Below, piece after piece: positions 34,063 to 46,029 of a DNA stretch of 64,000 nucleotides. The stretch is from Parapristionchus giblindavisi (taxonomy: Eukaryota > Nematoda > Chromadorea > Rhabditida > Diplogasteridae): assembly GCA_943737045.1 (NCBI GenBank), contig CALSFV010000253.1, positions 1 through 64,000 on the forward strand, given 5' to 3'. The notes under the pieces were generated by a model. That model was not told the origin of the DNA. It made no database searches and saw only the letters and a program-made list of their open reading frames with translations. Every line of letters starts with the position of its first letter. Within the stretch, counting starts at the first letter, position 1. Both the position numbers and the translations under genes were made by a program.

Positions 34063-36675
34063 TTACATAATGAGTTCCTTGTCACCGCATAATCGGAACG
34101 ACTGCATCCTTCCATAGATAATCTCCGTGTTATGCTTTAGTAGTTTCGTCGAATTTGATACTGCCATAATAATAATAATCATTATTTAATAATAATAATG
34201 ATTATAATTTTTTTTAAATATAATTTATCTACGCCCGAGGCGCGACAGCAATTGAAACGAAAATAATTGTGATTTGACAGTGATGTGGGTAATATTATTA
34301 GGTTGTGCCATATGTCTTTTTGAATTTGGCGGTACAACTTCAAATTGAATTATCTTAGTTTAACGACGACATTGAGGAGGAATTTATTCGCTGTTGTGGT
34401 CGATGACTCCTGGCTATAATCCAGCCACAACATGGGCTCACTACTTTTAGAAGGACCTGGGTTATTGTGCAAACTGTGAGGCCAAACACGTTTCGATATC
34501 GTCTTAGTTCTTAAACTTTTCATTTACCAAAGCAAGTTGGAAGCCTTAACTAAAGTACTGAACAGAGAGAGAGTAAGGTCCGGAGAGTAAGGAGCCACAG
34601 GCAGTATGCGCCTGAAAAATTTGGCTGTCTTAATATAACGTGTTTTACTGAGACAGTACGAGCGGAGAGAAGAAACATTTGACAGCGCTGTGGACGCAGC
34701 GATGTGAGCTATGACTTCAAATCTTGTATTTATTTACAATTGAGGTCTCCGATTATATCAGTGACCTCAACTACACGCATGCAATACATTGACCAATTTC
34801 ACACTTCTTTTAACCAATGGTATCTAAATTTCCTGATGATTTCAGGTTTAGTGATCGGTTCTGGTTTCTCTCCTTTCCAAACTCACTGGCTATAGTGCGC
34901 ACTGTGATTGAGAATCATCCATCTCTTAAATCAAGCGACCAGAATGTCAACTCAGGCGCTTGTTCTTTTTAGAAAAATAAAATAGATAGCGGTCTCAATC
35001 CGCAATTTTATTCAAATTCCCGCCAATTGACCACTTTTTGTCTAAACAATTTTTTGACTTTTTCAAGATTCCTTAATTCTAGCGAAATAGTGGGCTTGGA
35101 TGACCCAAGTGTGGCTAGCATTTAACGGGTGGTATCAAATGGCTCGCTCTCCTTTAAGACGAGTTGCGCAACTCATAATTCCGAAGTGATCATTCCTCTA
35201 TCCTATGAGATAATTTTTGATTTCAAATTTACGTAAGCAATTGGCCAGCGAATGGTTGGAGAGCTCATATGTGGGGTACACATAACCTAGTTGTTGATTG
35301 ATTATTGTAAAATTCAAGCGAGAGAGAGCGGGGAACTAATTGGACTTCAGAACTAGATTTTTATTTTGGCCAAACGGGCGAGGCATACTCATATTTAGAG
35401 GGGAGTCTGAATCGAACGTGATATGGGTTATGCACTGTTACATTTGCGTTACGTGCCTACGCCGTAACCCCCTCCGCCGCGTCGGAGAGGCGACGGAGGG
35501 GGTTACGACGTAGGCACGTAACGCAAATATAACAGTGCATTATGCAGAGGGGGAAACTAGTTAGTGATATGCACCAGTACAGAGAGCTCCGTTCAAAACG
35601 AAGCGAGAAATAAAAGTGCAAACACCGCACTATCAAATTCAAAAAGACTTATGGCACAACCTAATATTTTGCTGTAGGAATTATTTTGCTGTTGCCACAA
35701 TCAATTTAGTGGCAAACGCAAAATAACGGCACTATCTACATAAAAATTCTGCATTGGTATGTTTACTGCTACTATAATATGTGATGTTTTCCTCTTTCTA
35801 TGATAACTTTTAAAAAAATTTCGAAACGGAAGTTGCAAAATGGGGGTAATGTCGGCAAAACGAACATTTTGTTGCGGTTTTCGCGCTGACAATGTGATAT
35901 TCTCCGTCGCAATCTCGCTTCTGCAATATAATTAAATTATTTATACTAGATAATTTCCCGACTTTCCTACCACCGTTAAACTATTGATTGATCGAGATGT
36001 TGGAACGGGGCAAACAATTAGGGACATACCCGGAAGAAAGTGATACATTTGTGTAGTATCAGTGATTTCATTCGTGTAAGATATCGTGGAATTCGCTTGC
36101 ACCGACCATCTCCGATAGGAATTGTTCCGTTCACACCTAAATTGCTCAGGTTAACCTCTTTTCCAAACTCATTATATAGGTATTGGGCGAGATGTAGAAG
36201 GCTACATCTCGATCGCCTCTCGATTGTGACTTCCGTTCGTTAGCACCGTTTGTCATTTTCTTATGCAAGTACATTTTATACGCACAATATGTGGGAGTGG
36301 ATGTTTTACAGAACGGGAACCTTGGAACAACTCCTAATGCAAAGATTTCCTCAAAAAAAGGGGCGGAACCCCTTTTTTTGAGGAAAAAATAATAGATCAA
36401 AGAGCAGTCGTGGTAACCTTTGTAATCCCTTTGCGTGAAGAGAGTGATAGTATTGTTTTCCTTTTCAGTCAAATAATCGGTGAGCGTTGAAGAAGAAGAA
36501 GAAGAAGAAGAAAGTGAGCCGAGAACGAAGGCCATAACGATCATCACAGAAACGAAGGCTAAATCCACCGTGGAAAATAATCAATACTAATTCTTAGAAA
36601 TTGTTTTTAAAATTCATTGGGAATAACAAAGAAATCGTAAAATTTTACAGAAATTGACTCACAGTGAGTAAGCAT
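34063..36675 (-). pseudogene. small secreted protein, paralogue B, 5' splice site possibly broken
   Basis: The exons matching gene A are 36663-36675 (tiny first exon, ATGCTTACTCACT then GTGAGT), 36418-about 36568, 36030-36157, 35866-35920 and 34063-34160 (TAA). The last three have exactly the gene A lengths and phases, and the protein keeps 'NLGVNGTIPIGDGRCKRIP', 'KRDCDGEYHIVS' and 'GRMQSFRLCGD'. At the start of exon 2, where gene A has ATATAG before the exon, B has CCACGG, so the AG acceptor seems lost. An internal ATG at 36544 could still give 'MIVMAFVLGS', a signal-peptide-like start. It is therefore either a gene with a changed start or a young pseudogene. Intron 4 (34161-35865) has grown to 1.7 kb by repeat insertion. 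Confidence 0.65.
35430..35543. repeat. palindromic element in gene B intron 4
   Basis: Arms of about 50 bp: GCACTGTTACATTTGCGTTACGTGCC and its inverse run to both sides of a GC-rich centre (CCTCCGCCGCGTCGGAGAGG). A divergent relative lies at 48222-48347. Confidence 0.85.
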
Positions 36676-37585
36676 TGTTGGTCGGGGAGGAGAAGACCGC
36701 TCGTAGGGAATAGTCAATAATGAATGGGAAGAATACAGGATGATTGAGACAGATTCCAATGATAATTTAGATCTAAAATGTATCCAGCCCAACCGAAAGG
36801 ACTGCATTAATTTCGGGTTTTTTCTTAGTTTAAATTTTTTTATAACGGGTTTTACCCCTTTTTTTATAACGGGTTGTACCCATTTATCTTTTATCTTTTA
36901 AAAGGATGTATGGCCGTTGAGAGACCATTATAGGACATTTGTCTCTGTACTGTTCCTTTTTCTCTGTTATTGACTTTCTGTACATGTTCCATTTTTCACT
37001 CACAGCCCTGGGTTTTTATTTTCATATGAATGTGAAAAGTCGTGCAAAGAAAGACGCAGAAAGAAAAAATGTAGAAAGTTATCAATTTTCTGTATTCGGC
37101 GTTGCCAGAGCGGAAAGATTCAAAGCTGTGCCAAAGCTTGTAGTGCGCCTTTACAAATACATTTAATTTAGTGAGTAAGTCAATGTACAGGAGTGATATG
37201 CATGCACGTATTTAAAATAATTGTAACAATAAAACTATTAAGTAATAATGTGCTTCATGGTGTTTCGGCCGCTACGTCGAGACACCATAAAGCTTTGCCT
37301 GGTGTCGCGGCCATCTTCAGTAGACAGCACATGAAATTGTGAAAAATAAAATTGAAAAATCGTTTTTTTTATCTCTCGAAAGACAATATCAATACGTACG
37401 AAGGAATGCATTCTGTGATCAGCTCCATTTTCAAGATTTTTAAAATTTAAATTTTAAAAAATCTAAATTCACTGGCGATTAAAAAAGTGAACAATGGAGT
37501 TCTTATGTTTAATTGTTAAAAAGACTCCGAATTGCGTGATTTTAGGTAAAAATTGGAAAAACAGGGAAAATATTGGGTTAGGGTT
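36676..37585. other. intergenic region between gene B and the 4-TM gene
   Basis: It probably holds the gene B promoter. A duplicated phrase (TATAACGGGTTTTACCC and TATAACGGGTTGTACCC) lies at about 36840-36875, and a short imperfect hairpin (GGTGTTTCGGCC...GGTGTCGCGGCC) at about 37258-37315. No gene is supported. Confidence 0.5.
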
Positions 37586-40500
37586 TTATAAATCCCTTTG
37601 ATTGCTTCGGTTGCCGCTGGTCTGCACGCCTATCGACGCGTTGTCCGGTTCGTCATCGTCGATGCTTCGGACTTGCCGAAGCTCAATCGGCACCAGTATC
37701 TTCTGCGACGAAAATTTGATTAAACCGCGACGCATGACCCCACGCGCTGCGGTCGTACCTGATGTCCAATAGTGGGTTCGGAGAAGAAATAGCCCCGGAC
37801 GACTGACTGGTCGTGCAGGCATCGGACGGTGGTGTAGAGAATGTGCAGTGCGAAGGCTGCTACTAGGGCTGCAATGGATTTCAAAATTTATTCACGAATG
37901 ACTGGATATACTAATAACTTTTTTTTATTTTTCGTGTTTAATCCTCTTGTGCATATCGCTCACAATTGCTTTTCAGTGAACAATATTTATTAAAGTCATA
38001 CCAAGGGTAATTTGAAACTATCTTGCCATACTATCTCGCTTTCTTTGTTTGAATAAGAGTATTGCCAATGCGGAGACTCGAATTAGCTTCGGGTGCTCCT
38101 TTAATTGTCAGAAAATTTTTTTTCATGCTTCGTCAGTGTCGGAAGCAGGTGAAGCTTCGAATTTCGGATACATTACATACAGATGAAAAACACCTAGTTC
38201 ATGCACTGAAAAATAATGTTGTAACTTTTTTTCTGAAATGTGAAACCCTTACAATTCAGATAGTGTTTCGGGTGCATGCTTTCCCCTCTCAAACAAGATA
38301 TCTGCTTAAACCTTGCAGGCAACGGTAAAAAAATATAAAATAAATTTAGCGAAAAAGTACCATGCGCCGGTGCGAAAACGAGTTGCAATGAGCTCATCGC
38401 AATTCGTGTAGAAGTTACAATCGGATTCGATGACGAAATGTCATAGGCGTATTGAGGACCTGAAATTCACGTTCTTATTCTTATTCTTTATTCCGTCATA
38501 TAATTCCATAGAAAAGAGGATAATATAAGGGGATCGATGGATGTCGGTCGCTAAGATAACGTAATCGAATTTATCATTATCCCTTACTGATTATATCCAA
38601 CCCAATAATAGTAGATTATGTGAAAAATATGCTAACAAATATGCATGGACATATGGTTTTGCAATTTTATATTTACTTGTAATCTTTGATCTTTGATCTC
38701 TGACCTAGATCGGTCCTCGATTCGGTTATGGCATCATAGTCAGCGAATGAGGGTCGATCTTCTTCTTTACTGATCAAATGAGCGTTCCAGAAGAATAGTC
38801 CCACGGCGAGAATGAAAGAGATCGATGTGGAGACGCACGAGAGGGCCTGGATTTATTTATTTATTTATGTATTTATTTGTTTTAAAAAAGCTAGTTGGCG
38901 ATTATCACTATCAATAGCATTATTTATCAATGTCCTAGCAGTGATCTCTCGAAGGACTTGTTGTGTTTAGAAACGGGGATCTACACCTTTTCGTTTTACA
39001 TTTTAGTTGGCGATTGGATTGTGGTTTTGTCTGTTCGAAAAAGGCTTCAAATAATTTGAAAAGTAAAACCAATTCAGAAAAATGAATTGTACAAGATTAA
39101 TTTTAAAAAAAATCATAATCTAACGGTGTGAAGGAAGAAATCTGACCAGCATGAGTCGACTCTGGAAGCATCTCACGAAGGTGAAGAGAACGATGGAATT
39201 GGCTATCATTATGAGACAGATAACCTGAACGAGAGAAATCAACAAATATTTTGCGACATTTTGCACATTAATTAAGTTGTAGGTAGAAATTTTTACAGCG
39301 TAATATAGATTAACTCACAACTCCAATATAATAAGGACAACCGTCGAAGAATACGCAAATAGTGGCAAAGATTAACTGAAAATAAAAAAAGATAATAGTG
39401 TAAAAAATAATAGTCAAATAAAAAAAATTAAAATGTTGGCGAATTTCTTAGGGTTTTTCCCAATGGATTATCAATTATCTATTCTTTGGATTATACTGCT
39501 GCAGATAAACTATTACTATTGGCATTCTTCAAATAGGGTAAGAATAAGTGAAAAATCGAAAATGAGTGTTCCAACTAACCAATTGCACAGCAGTCGTGAA
39601 TAATAAAAGAGCGAGGATAAAAAGTGTTCGAGGATGAGCGGTGAGTACACGATTCGTAACCAATTGTTCCATCTGAAAGGAATTTAGCAATAATGAAATA
39701 GTCAATAATAGTTTATCAAGATTAAAAACTTTAATCTTGATAATGTGTATCATTGTTCAATTGTGATATGTTTTTTTTTCAAAAAGAAATGTTATGCATT
39801 AAATTAAATCATTTTAAATCTCGATGTACACAGGTACTATAGTGGAAAATATCACATTTTCACGAATTTTTCAGTTAATCAATGCGAAAATGACCATATA
39901 TTTTTTATATGAGAAAGTTTAAAACTCACATGATAACTTTGTGACATCTTGGACACCATCGAGTCGTTCATCATTCGATTGTTGTGGATATTGATTGTGC
40001 CTCGGACTGAAATTCGAATTCATTATTGATCGAATTAATTATCCATAAATAAGCAGATTAAACAATTTTATTATACCGACATTTAAAACTGATTGAAATT
40101 GTGACATATTTACTACGCTCCGTCAATTCTATGCATGATCACGAATGGTCATTAATGAATCTGGATCATACTGTATTCATGATACATACATGATTCATGA
40201 TTCATACATGATTCATACATAGATTTTCTGTGATCCCATGAAAAATCACGGATAATCCATGCGTGAGTTGAGTATATTCCATGCTATATCGCATTATTAA
40301 TCGCATAAATTTCAGTTTTTTTTCATATTAAAACACCCGAGAATGATCACCTGTTGATTTTGTAGTAACTGTGTCATCCGAGCAATCAGTCACCATGGAA
40401 TCGGTGAAACGACGATTCTCTAAAATCAAAGGATTATCAACCGATACTAAATAATTACTGTTCTCTCTCTCATTTGTAGTGATGGAAATAAAGAATAGGG

Positions 40501-40921
40501 ATAATAATAATAATAGCGTTTTTTTAATGATAAACTGACGAAAATTGTCATAATTTTCCATTACTTTCTTTATCGAAAAAATGAACAAAAATAAGACGAT
40601 AAATAGATGAGAAAAGGAACACTAGCTTAATAAAACTAAAAATAAATTGACTTACCTCTGATCGGTTCAAGTCCGAAGGTGTCTCTATAGTACAATACGG
40701 ATGGGAAGGAAGGGGTGTACTGAAAACATTTTAATTGATGCATAATCTGAAAATGTCTGAAAAATCTTTCCCCACTCTCTCGCCAAAGATTCATTCGCTT
40801 AGAGAGAAATCAATTTTTTCCGAGTATCATTAAAGAAAAAGAGAATGTCGGCATGATAAAGAGGGAGGCCGCTTACCTTGTTTTCGTTCGACGTACGAAA
40901 CGGCACTGGACCCGAAGACAT
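37586..40921 (-). CDS. four-transmembrane protein, 10 exons, 283 aa
   Basis: Exons 40877-40921, 40656-40719, 40351-40419, 39930-40006, 39580-39672, 39319-39375, 39147-39224, 38705-38846, 37759-37868 and 37586-37702 join in phase to 852 nt from ATG to TAA. The first 100 residues are polar. Four hydrophobic segments follow: one around 'TLFILALLLFTTAVQ' continuing into 'LIFATICVFF', one around 'VICLIMIANSIVLFTF', one around 'VSTSISFILAVGLFFW', and a last one 'LVAAFALHILYTTV'. Between the third and fourth is an acidic loop ('KEEDRPSFADYDAITES'), and the C-tail is polar ('SIDDDEPDNASIGVQ'). It is a plasma- or endomembrane tetraspan-like protein, but lacks the CCG motif of true tetraspanins. I do not recognise the family. 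If the 38705 donor were skipped, exon 8 would run to a stop at 38673, giving a shorter isoform. Confidence 0.82.
37985..38100. repeat. hairpin-family relic in 4-TM gene intron 8
   Basis: Degraded member of the CTCTCCGC hairpin family (GGTAATTTGAAACTATCTTGCC ... AGTATTGCCAATGCGGAGAC). Confidence 0.5.
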
Positions 40922-41017
40922 GGTTACATATAAAAAGACGATTAAAGAAAGGCGATTGAATCTATGAGGAACCGACGATCATTTAGTTGTCGATGAATGA
41001 CGAGAAACACACATCTA

Positions 41018-41545
41018 TCTCTATCTCTATCTCCCTCTCTCTCCCTCTTTCACTCTCTCCCTCTTCCTATCCCTCTCCCTCTCCCTCTCCCTCTCCCTCT
41101 CCCTCTCCCTCTCCCTCTCCCTCTCCCTCTCCCTCTCGCTCCCTTTCTCTTTCACTCTCTCTCTCTCTCCGTATGTCTCGATCTCTCCTTCACTCTCTCT
41201 CTCTACCTCTCTAAATCTTTCTGAGCCTCTCAATCTCTGTCCCCTCAATCTTTATCTCTACCTCTCTCAATCCATGTATCAGATCCCCTGCAGCCCTCTA
41301 TCTCTCATCAATCCTCCACATTACTCTACATTTCTTCACCCTCCCCCCACTCTCTTTTCTCTTCGGCCCCTCCTCGGTCCTTCAAATGATCCTATTACAC
41401 CCACCAGGCTTGTGATCAGGAAGAGACGGAGGAGAGAGGTAGAGAGAGAGGTAGAGAGAGAGAGGAGAGAGGGAGAGGTAGAGGGAGGGGAGAGAGGGAG
41501 AGAGGTAGAGGGAGGGGAGAGAGAGAGGTAGAGGGAGAGATGGAG
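41018..41545. repeat. CT and GA microsatellite cluster
   Basis: A CCCTCT hexamer array at about 41070-41140 within a longer CT tract (41018-41222), then a GA/GAGGTAGAGG tract at about 41425-41545 on the same strand. The two face each other and could fold as a purine-pyrimidine hairpin. Between the 4-TM gene and the chemoreceptor; no gene. Confidence 0.9.
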
Positions 41546-42149
41546 ACAGACGGGACAAAGAGATAGATCAGGAAAGAGTTTGATGAGGTAATGAAGCTAA
41601 CACACCAGTGATAAAAAGACTGAGTGCCCCTCCGAAGATATCACTCGGCTACAAGGAACTGAATGGGTTTAATAGGCATGAGTTAATTTCATAATCATGA
41701 GTGAATTTTAACTCTCCGTAGTGACTAGATCATGCGGTAAAGTAGGTCCAAAGATTAGGCCCTCCGGACTGAATTGGCCTAGCAGTGATCACCCGCAGGA
41801 CTTCGTGTGCCTTGAATAACGGGTTGTACCTTTTACCTGACAGAGTTCTCTCCTGGATTAGAGAAGGGATTTTTTTGGATGATGAAGGAGTGAAAATCTA
41901 AAAAAATCATCTGGAAATTACGTAGTTTCAAGCGTTGATCTATTTTAAAATCGTGTCATATCGCATTACACGATGACACATGTTTCTGTTTGATAATATT
42001 GAGGACATGTCTTGCACGGAAAAATCACAGAGATTTGGGTATGAGTTGTGACATAGGTGATGGATGTAAAGGACCACAAAGAGTAACTGTGATTATTATT
42101 ATTTTTTTATTTATGATGCATGCAACAAGTAAAGGAACAACCTGGTATT

Positions 42150-42245
42150 CACTTGCGAGCCTCACTTGCGCTTAAAGTAGAACATAATAATTTTAAATAA
42201 GAAAAAATAAAGCTAGATTATTAAAGGCAAATCACGTGCGAACAG
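42150..42245 (-). pseudogene. scrap of an SRD chemoreceptor paralogue
   Basis: GCGAGCCTCACTTGCGCTTAAAG and the following AT-rich run with AAATAA...AAAGCTAGA matches the exon 5/intron 4 boundary of the intact chemoreceptor at 45200-45275, in the same orientation. Only this fragment is visible. Confidence 0.55.
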
Positions 42246-42726
42246 GACGTCATCGTAAATTATCACTGATGAGGCAATGATAATTTACGATTTCAATGGG
42301 TACTAATGATAATTTAGGTGAAACTCGCACATACGAAAGCTCATACCAAGGCGGGAGCTCTCGTCGCGAGGGCTCGGTTGCGTCCGTAACTCGACTCTCA
42401 TCGTCAGGTGTATTTCAATAGCGATTGAATTATTTCTGCAGTTAATTCACATATTCTCGGTGGCCCAAAGAAACATGGGGCGTTGGATACTCAGGTTGAC
42501 TGTTTCGATTGGCTTCAGTTTCTTACAGGAGTGGGAGACGTGGTTCGTATTTGAAAAGAAAGCTGCTATGGGTGGACAAAGTTGCTAATGATCATGACTT
42601 GAAGTTGTTTACAACCGTGATCGAGTTGATCCCCGTGTACCTAGACGCGGATAAGGAAAACCTCAAGAAAGATGGAAGGACCTCTTCATTCGGACTATCG
42701 GTCCTCCTTTTCTTTTTTCTGCGTTA

Positions 42727-42842
42727 AAGGGAGCGTAACCTCTCTCAATGGTCTCTTCGACGCGCAGTGCTCTTTCGTTGTTAGAGAACATAGAAATAGT
42801 GTGCGCAATGAAGAGACCATTGAGTGAGGTAACGCTCCCTTT
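42727..42842. repeat. palindromic element (AAAGGGAGCGTAACCTC ends)
   Basis: Arms AAAGGGAGCGTAACCTCTCTCA and TGAGTGAGGTAACGCTCCCTTT flank a loop with TTTCGTTGTTAGAGAAC. The half copy at 17098-17178 shares arm and loop. Confidence 0.85.
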
Positions 42843-42961
42843 AAAACAAGCAATGGAATTACACTATATAAACTCGTTCGAGGAGATCGTTTAATTGGAC
42901 AAACATCACAAATCTGCTTTATATGTATGGAGTAATTAGTTCCAGTTTTTTCATCCCTAAT

Positions 42962-43092
42962 TGTCTTTTAAAGCGACACCCCAAGCTAATCTGAAACTCT
43001 CCGCTCTGGCCACACTCTCTCGCGTTATTTGTCTACGAGAGAGTATTGCCAATACGGAGAGTAAAATGAGCTTGGGGTGTGCCTTTAATATG
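42962..43092. repeat. best-preserved copy of the CTCTCCGCTCTGG hairpin family
   Basis: Full palindrome: TTAAAGCGACACCCCAAGCT and AATCTGAAACTCTCCGCTCT on the left, ATACGGAGAG and AGCTTGGGGTGTGCCTTTAA on the right, around a loop between two CTCTCTCG/CGAGAGAG stems. Partial relatives lie at about 5459, 6712, 7420, 8590, 15495, 17505 and 37985. Confidence 0.85.
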
Positions 43093-43441
43093 TTTTACGA
43101 TAACCATACACGGTGTTATAAGCAATCGTCTCAATTGTTTTATAGCTAGATATATACAGGCATATTAAAAAGACTGTGAAAGTACAATGAAATCTAGTGA
43201 AAAGCTTGGCGTTGAACATGGATGGCTTTAATCGGTGTTTTTCCACCCCCGCTCACGCTACTTCCGGACGAAGCGACAATATTGTGATTAACTCGCAACA
43301 TCCGGAAAATAAATCTGAAAAAAAAAAGAATTTGCATAAAATGTTCATTATTGTTCTTTTTTGTATTACTTTTCCTATCACTTTTGTATTTGCTGTCGCA
43401 CCTCTCACTGGTGTTTCAAATAAATATTAAATAAATAAATC

Positions 43442-46029
43442 TTAAACCAACAGTTTATAAGGCTGCACGTAGTAGATTGTAATGAAAGGAGCGGCAGCAG
43501 GCATTATTCCCCATATCTGAAGAGAGTAATAATAATATTAAAAATCGTATTACTAATTAAAATATTGTCATAATAATATAATATTTCTAGTATTAAAACT
43601 CATATTATGTTTTAAAATAATATAATCATTCCCCTGGTTTGATAACATCTGCACACTACACTCTGACAGGATAAAGAATTGAATGAAATTATCATTATTA
43701 TTTCTTTACTTATGCATTGCATAATATGATTAAAGTTTATTTATGTTGAAATGCTTCTGCGTTCCCCAGTATGGCAATTACAGTGTATTGACAAGTTTTC
43801 AGCAAAAAGAAAGACTGCTAGCGCCTGATTAGATTACATATAGCATTTACCATTGGGGATTATTGTGCGATAAGGAAAAAATAATCTTACCGACATCGTC
43901 AGATGCTCCTGAAAGACGGAACATATATTGAAAGCTTGGCATAGAGTATATGCTAAGCCACCGATGAAGAAGAAGATCGGAAGGATTGATTGCAATGACA
44001 GAACCTAAATAAATAAATAAATAAACAAATAAACCTGAAAAAAATTCATGAAAAAACGTTCTCCTGAAACACTTATATTTCAAAACTTAATTTCTTCTAA
44101 TCATTTTCATATGAAGTAAACTTGAAAATTTATTTCAAGTCAGACGCAAGTCTACTTCAAGTGGTGTAATGGTTTTCGTCAAATTTTCTTTCACTTGAAG
44201 TGGACTCAAACTAAGTAGACTTAAGTAGACTTAAAACAAACTTCAAGTCAGTGACGTATGTTAAGTAGGCTTTGAGTTTTAGATTACTAAAGAAATAGTT
44301 TTGGCATGACTCAGGTGAAAGGTTAACACGTGGTATTTAGAGATTATGATAAGCCATTAAGGCGTATACTAATCTGTGTACCGCTCCCAAGCCCAGACTT
44401 ATTTACTGGCTGAACCACTTTTTTGGATTTTTGTTCTGCCATTAGTGGTCTATGGAGCATTTAGTTGAAATTTTCGATAAGCTTTCACTTAATCTTTTCA
44501 TCTTTGGCAAGAATGTTCGGTCAAAAGTTGGTATATTGGAGGCATCAGCTATTATAAATAACTCACGCTGACGAGATTCAGATGTTGATTGTGAGTCTTG
44601 GCGCTCATCGAACCGATATTTTTGCGTAGAATACCAAGCACCTAAAATGGTCCACATGAAATAATTTAATTTACCATCCATCAAAAAAGATGTGACAACA
44701 TGTGCAACGAATGTAAACATTTTAACATTTGGAACAAAAGCAAATTACGAAATGAAAAAAAAACTCTACCTTCGCTCTCATGGTGAATATGACCAACATC
44801 ATGGGAATGCTCGGACAGATCATGAAGGCAATGGTGAACGCGATCTTGAATTTGGAAATGTCCGCATGCCCTAAAGCCATCATTTTGGTTAGCTTTAGCA
44901 TTCTCAATCTAATAGTACCCGTCCACATATATCCCATGTTCCACTCAAAATCTGGTTTTGCAATGAGCATAGCTTCCAGAACGACATCCTCAGGGTCCAA
45001 AGCCATCGAAAATATGATCTATAATTGAAAAAAAAACCTGCTTGATTGATTTGGTTGGGTCATACACAGAACGTTGGAGTTATTAAGTATATTGTAGTTG
45101 TTTGATTTTTGGGCTTTAGAGCTAGGATTAAAGACTTACAAACATGCATATAGATGGAATATAAACAAGAACACAGATGAAGGCTAGATAGAGACGAGAC
45201 GGAGCCTCACTTGCACTGAAAATATAATATAATAGTTTTTTTAAATAAAATATATAACGCTAGACGATTAAAGAATGCATGACCTGCACAAGTAAACGGA
45301 TCGTTATTTGAAAAAAAAAGGAAGCTCTTACTGTTTGAGAACATATATTCTGTATGAGAATTGTACTATAACAAGATATAATGAGTGCGTGAAGGTGTGA
45401 AGCATCGAACAAAACGCTGAAATTACATTTTTCTTTGTTCAATTTATTTGTTTAAAAAAAATTATGATTATTTGTCCGTTTAATTGATTCAAATACACTG
45501 ATATTACATTAAATTTTAAAGTAACATAAATAAATTGGGTTTTTTAGCAGCATTTTCGAATTTTTTGTTGAAATGTGCACAAACTGACCCAAATGACAGA
45601 CGAAGGGAGAGATCATATTGCATGGGCCCAAAAAGATATACACAAGACACATATCCGCAGGAATGAGCCTGAAAACATAAACTATTATAAATTAATATGG
45701 AAAATAAAATATATATATATATATAATGTTTAATAACAATATATTATGTAAATTGTTGAATCAATGGTAGTTACCGTATCATCGTGACCAAACTACTGAA
45801 GCAGGCTAGACAATCGATCGTTACAGTATTCAGCAGAAGAAACGAGTACGTCCTGAATTGTTTGAATCAATAGACTATTATGATTTGTGTTTGCCTACTT
45901 CAGATTCGGCGGCGTCTTCAGGACGATAGCAAACCACAATGAGAGGTTAGCAAGGAATCCCAGAATGTCGGAGGTTCCATGACAAGTGATGGCAATAATG
46001 TCGTGGAGTGGAAGAACGTCCGGCCACAT
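43442..46029 (-). CDS. SRD-like serpentine chemoreceptor (7-TM GPCR), 9 exons, 320 aa
   Basis: Exons 45899-46029, 45775-45852, 45589-45668, 45332-45416, 45140-45215, 44770-45018, 44567-44641, 43891-44004 and 43442-43516 join in phase to 963 nt from ATG to TAA. The 320-residue length is normal for the family. Nematode Str-superfamily features appear in order: 'AIVLKTPPNLKTYSFLLLNT' at the TM1-TM2 turn, 'RLIPADMCLVYIFLGPC' in the first outer loop, 'HSLYLVIVQFSYRIYVLK' at TM3, an extended loop with 'KPDFEWNMGYMW', 'MSAKTHNQHLNLVSVLSLQS' leading into TM6, and 'YYVQPYK' after TM7. The IPxG/GPC and SFxYR-like blocks favour SRD. Such receptors sense odorants in ciliary membranes of chemosensory neurons. 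No disruption is seen, so the gene appears functional. Confidence 0.9.
44085..44270. repeat. AAGTAGACTT-type repeat in chemoreceptor intron 7
   Basis: Dense copies of CTTCAAGT/ACTTGAAG/AAGTAGACTT with an internal inverted arrangement. A related copy lies at about 50830-50955. Confidence 0.6.

Larger units (their letters stand above)
41546..43441. other. repeat-rich intergenic region 3' of the chemoreceptor gene
   Basis: No intact gene found. It holds an SRD-like exon scrap (42150-42245) and two palindromes (42727-42842, 42962-43092). An ORF at 42509-42727 ('KRKLLWVDKVANDHDLKLF') has a coding-like look but no recognisable family, and runs into the palindrome. Confidence 0.55.

Noticed and set aside
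41018..41248. Ser/Pro- and Arg/Glu-rich ORFs
   Set aside because: Translations of CT and GA microsatellites on both strands.
42255..42300. Second hammerhead-like CTGATGAG
   Set aside because: The downstream GAAA and stem II are missing; the surrounding sequence is a simple inverted repeat (CGTAAATTATCA...TGATAATTTACG).
42509..42727. Possible coding exon 'KRKLLWVDKVANDHDLKLF'
   Set aside because: Composition looks protein-like, but no family is recognised, it runs into a palindromic element and I found no flanking exons in phase.
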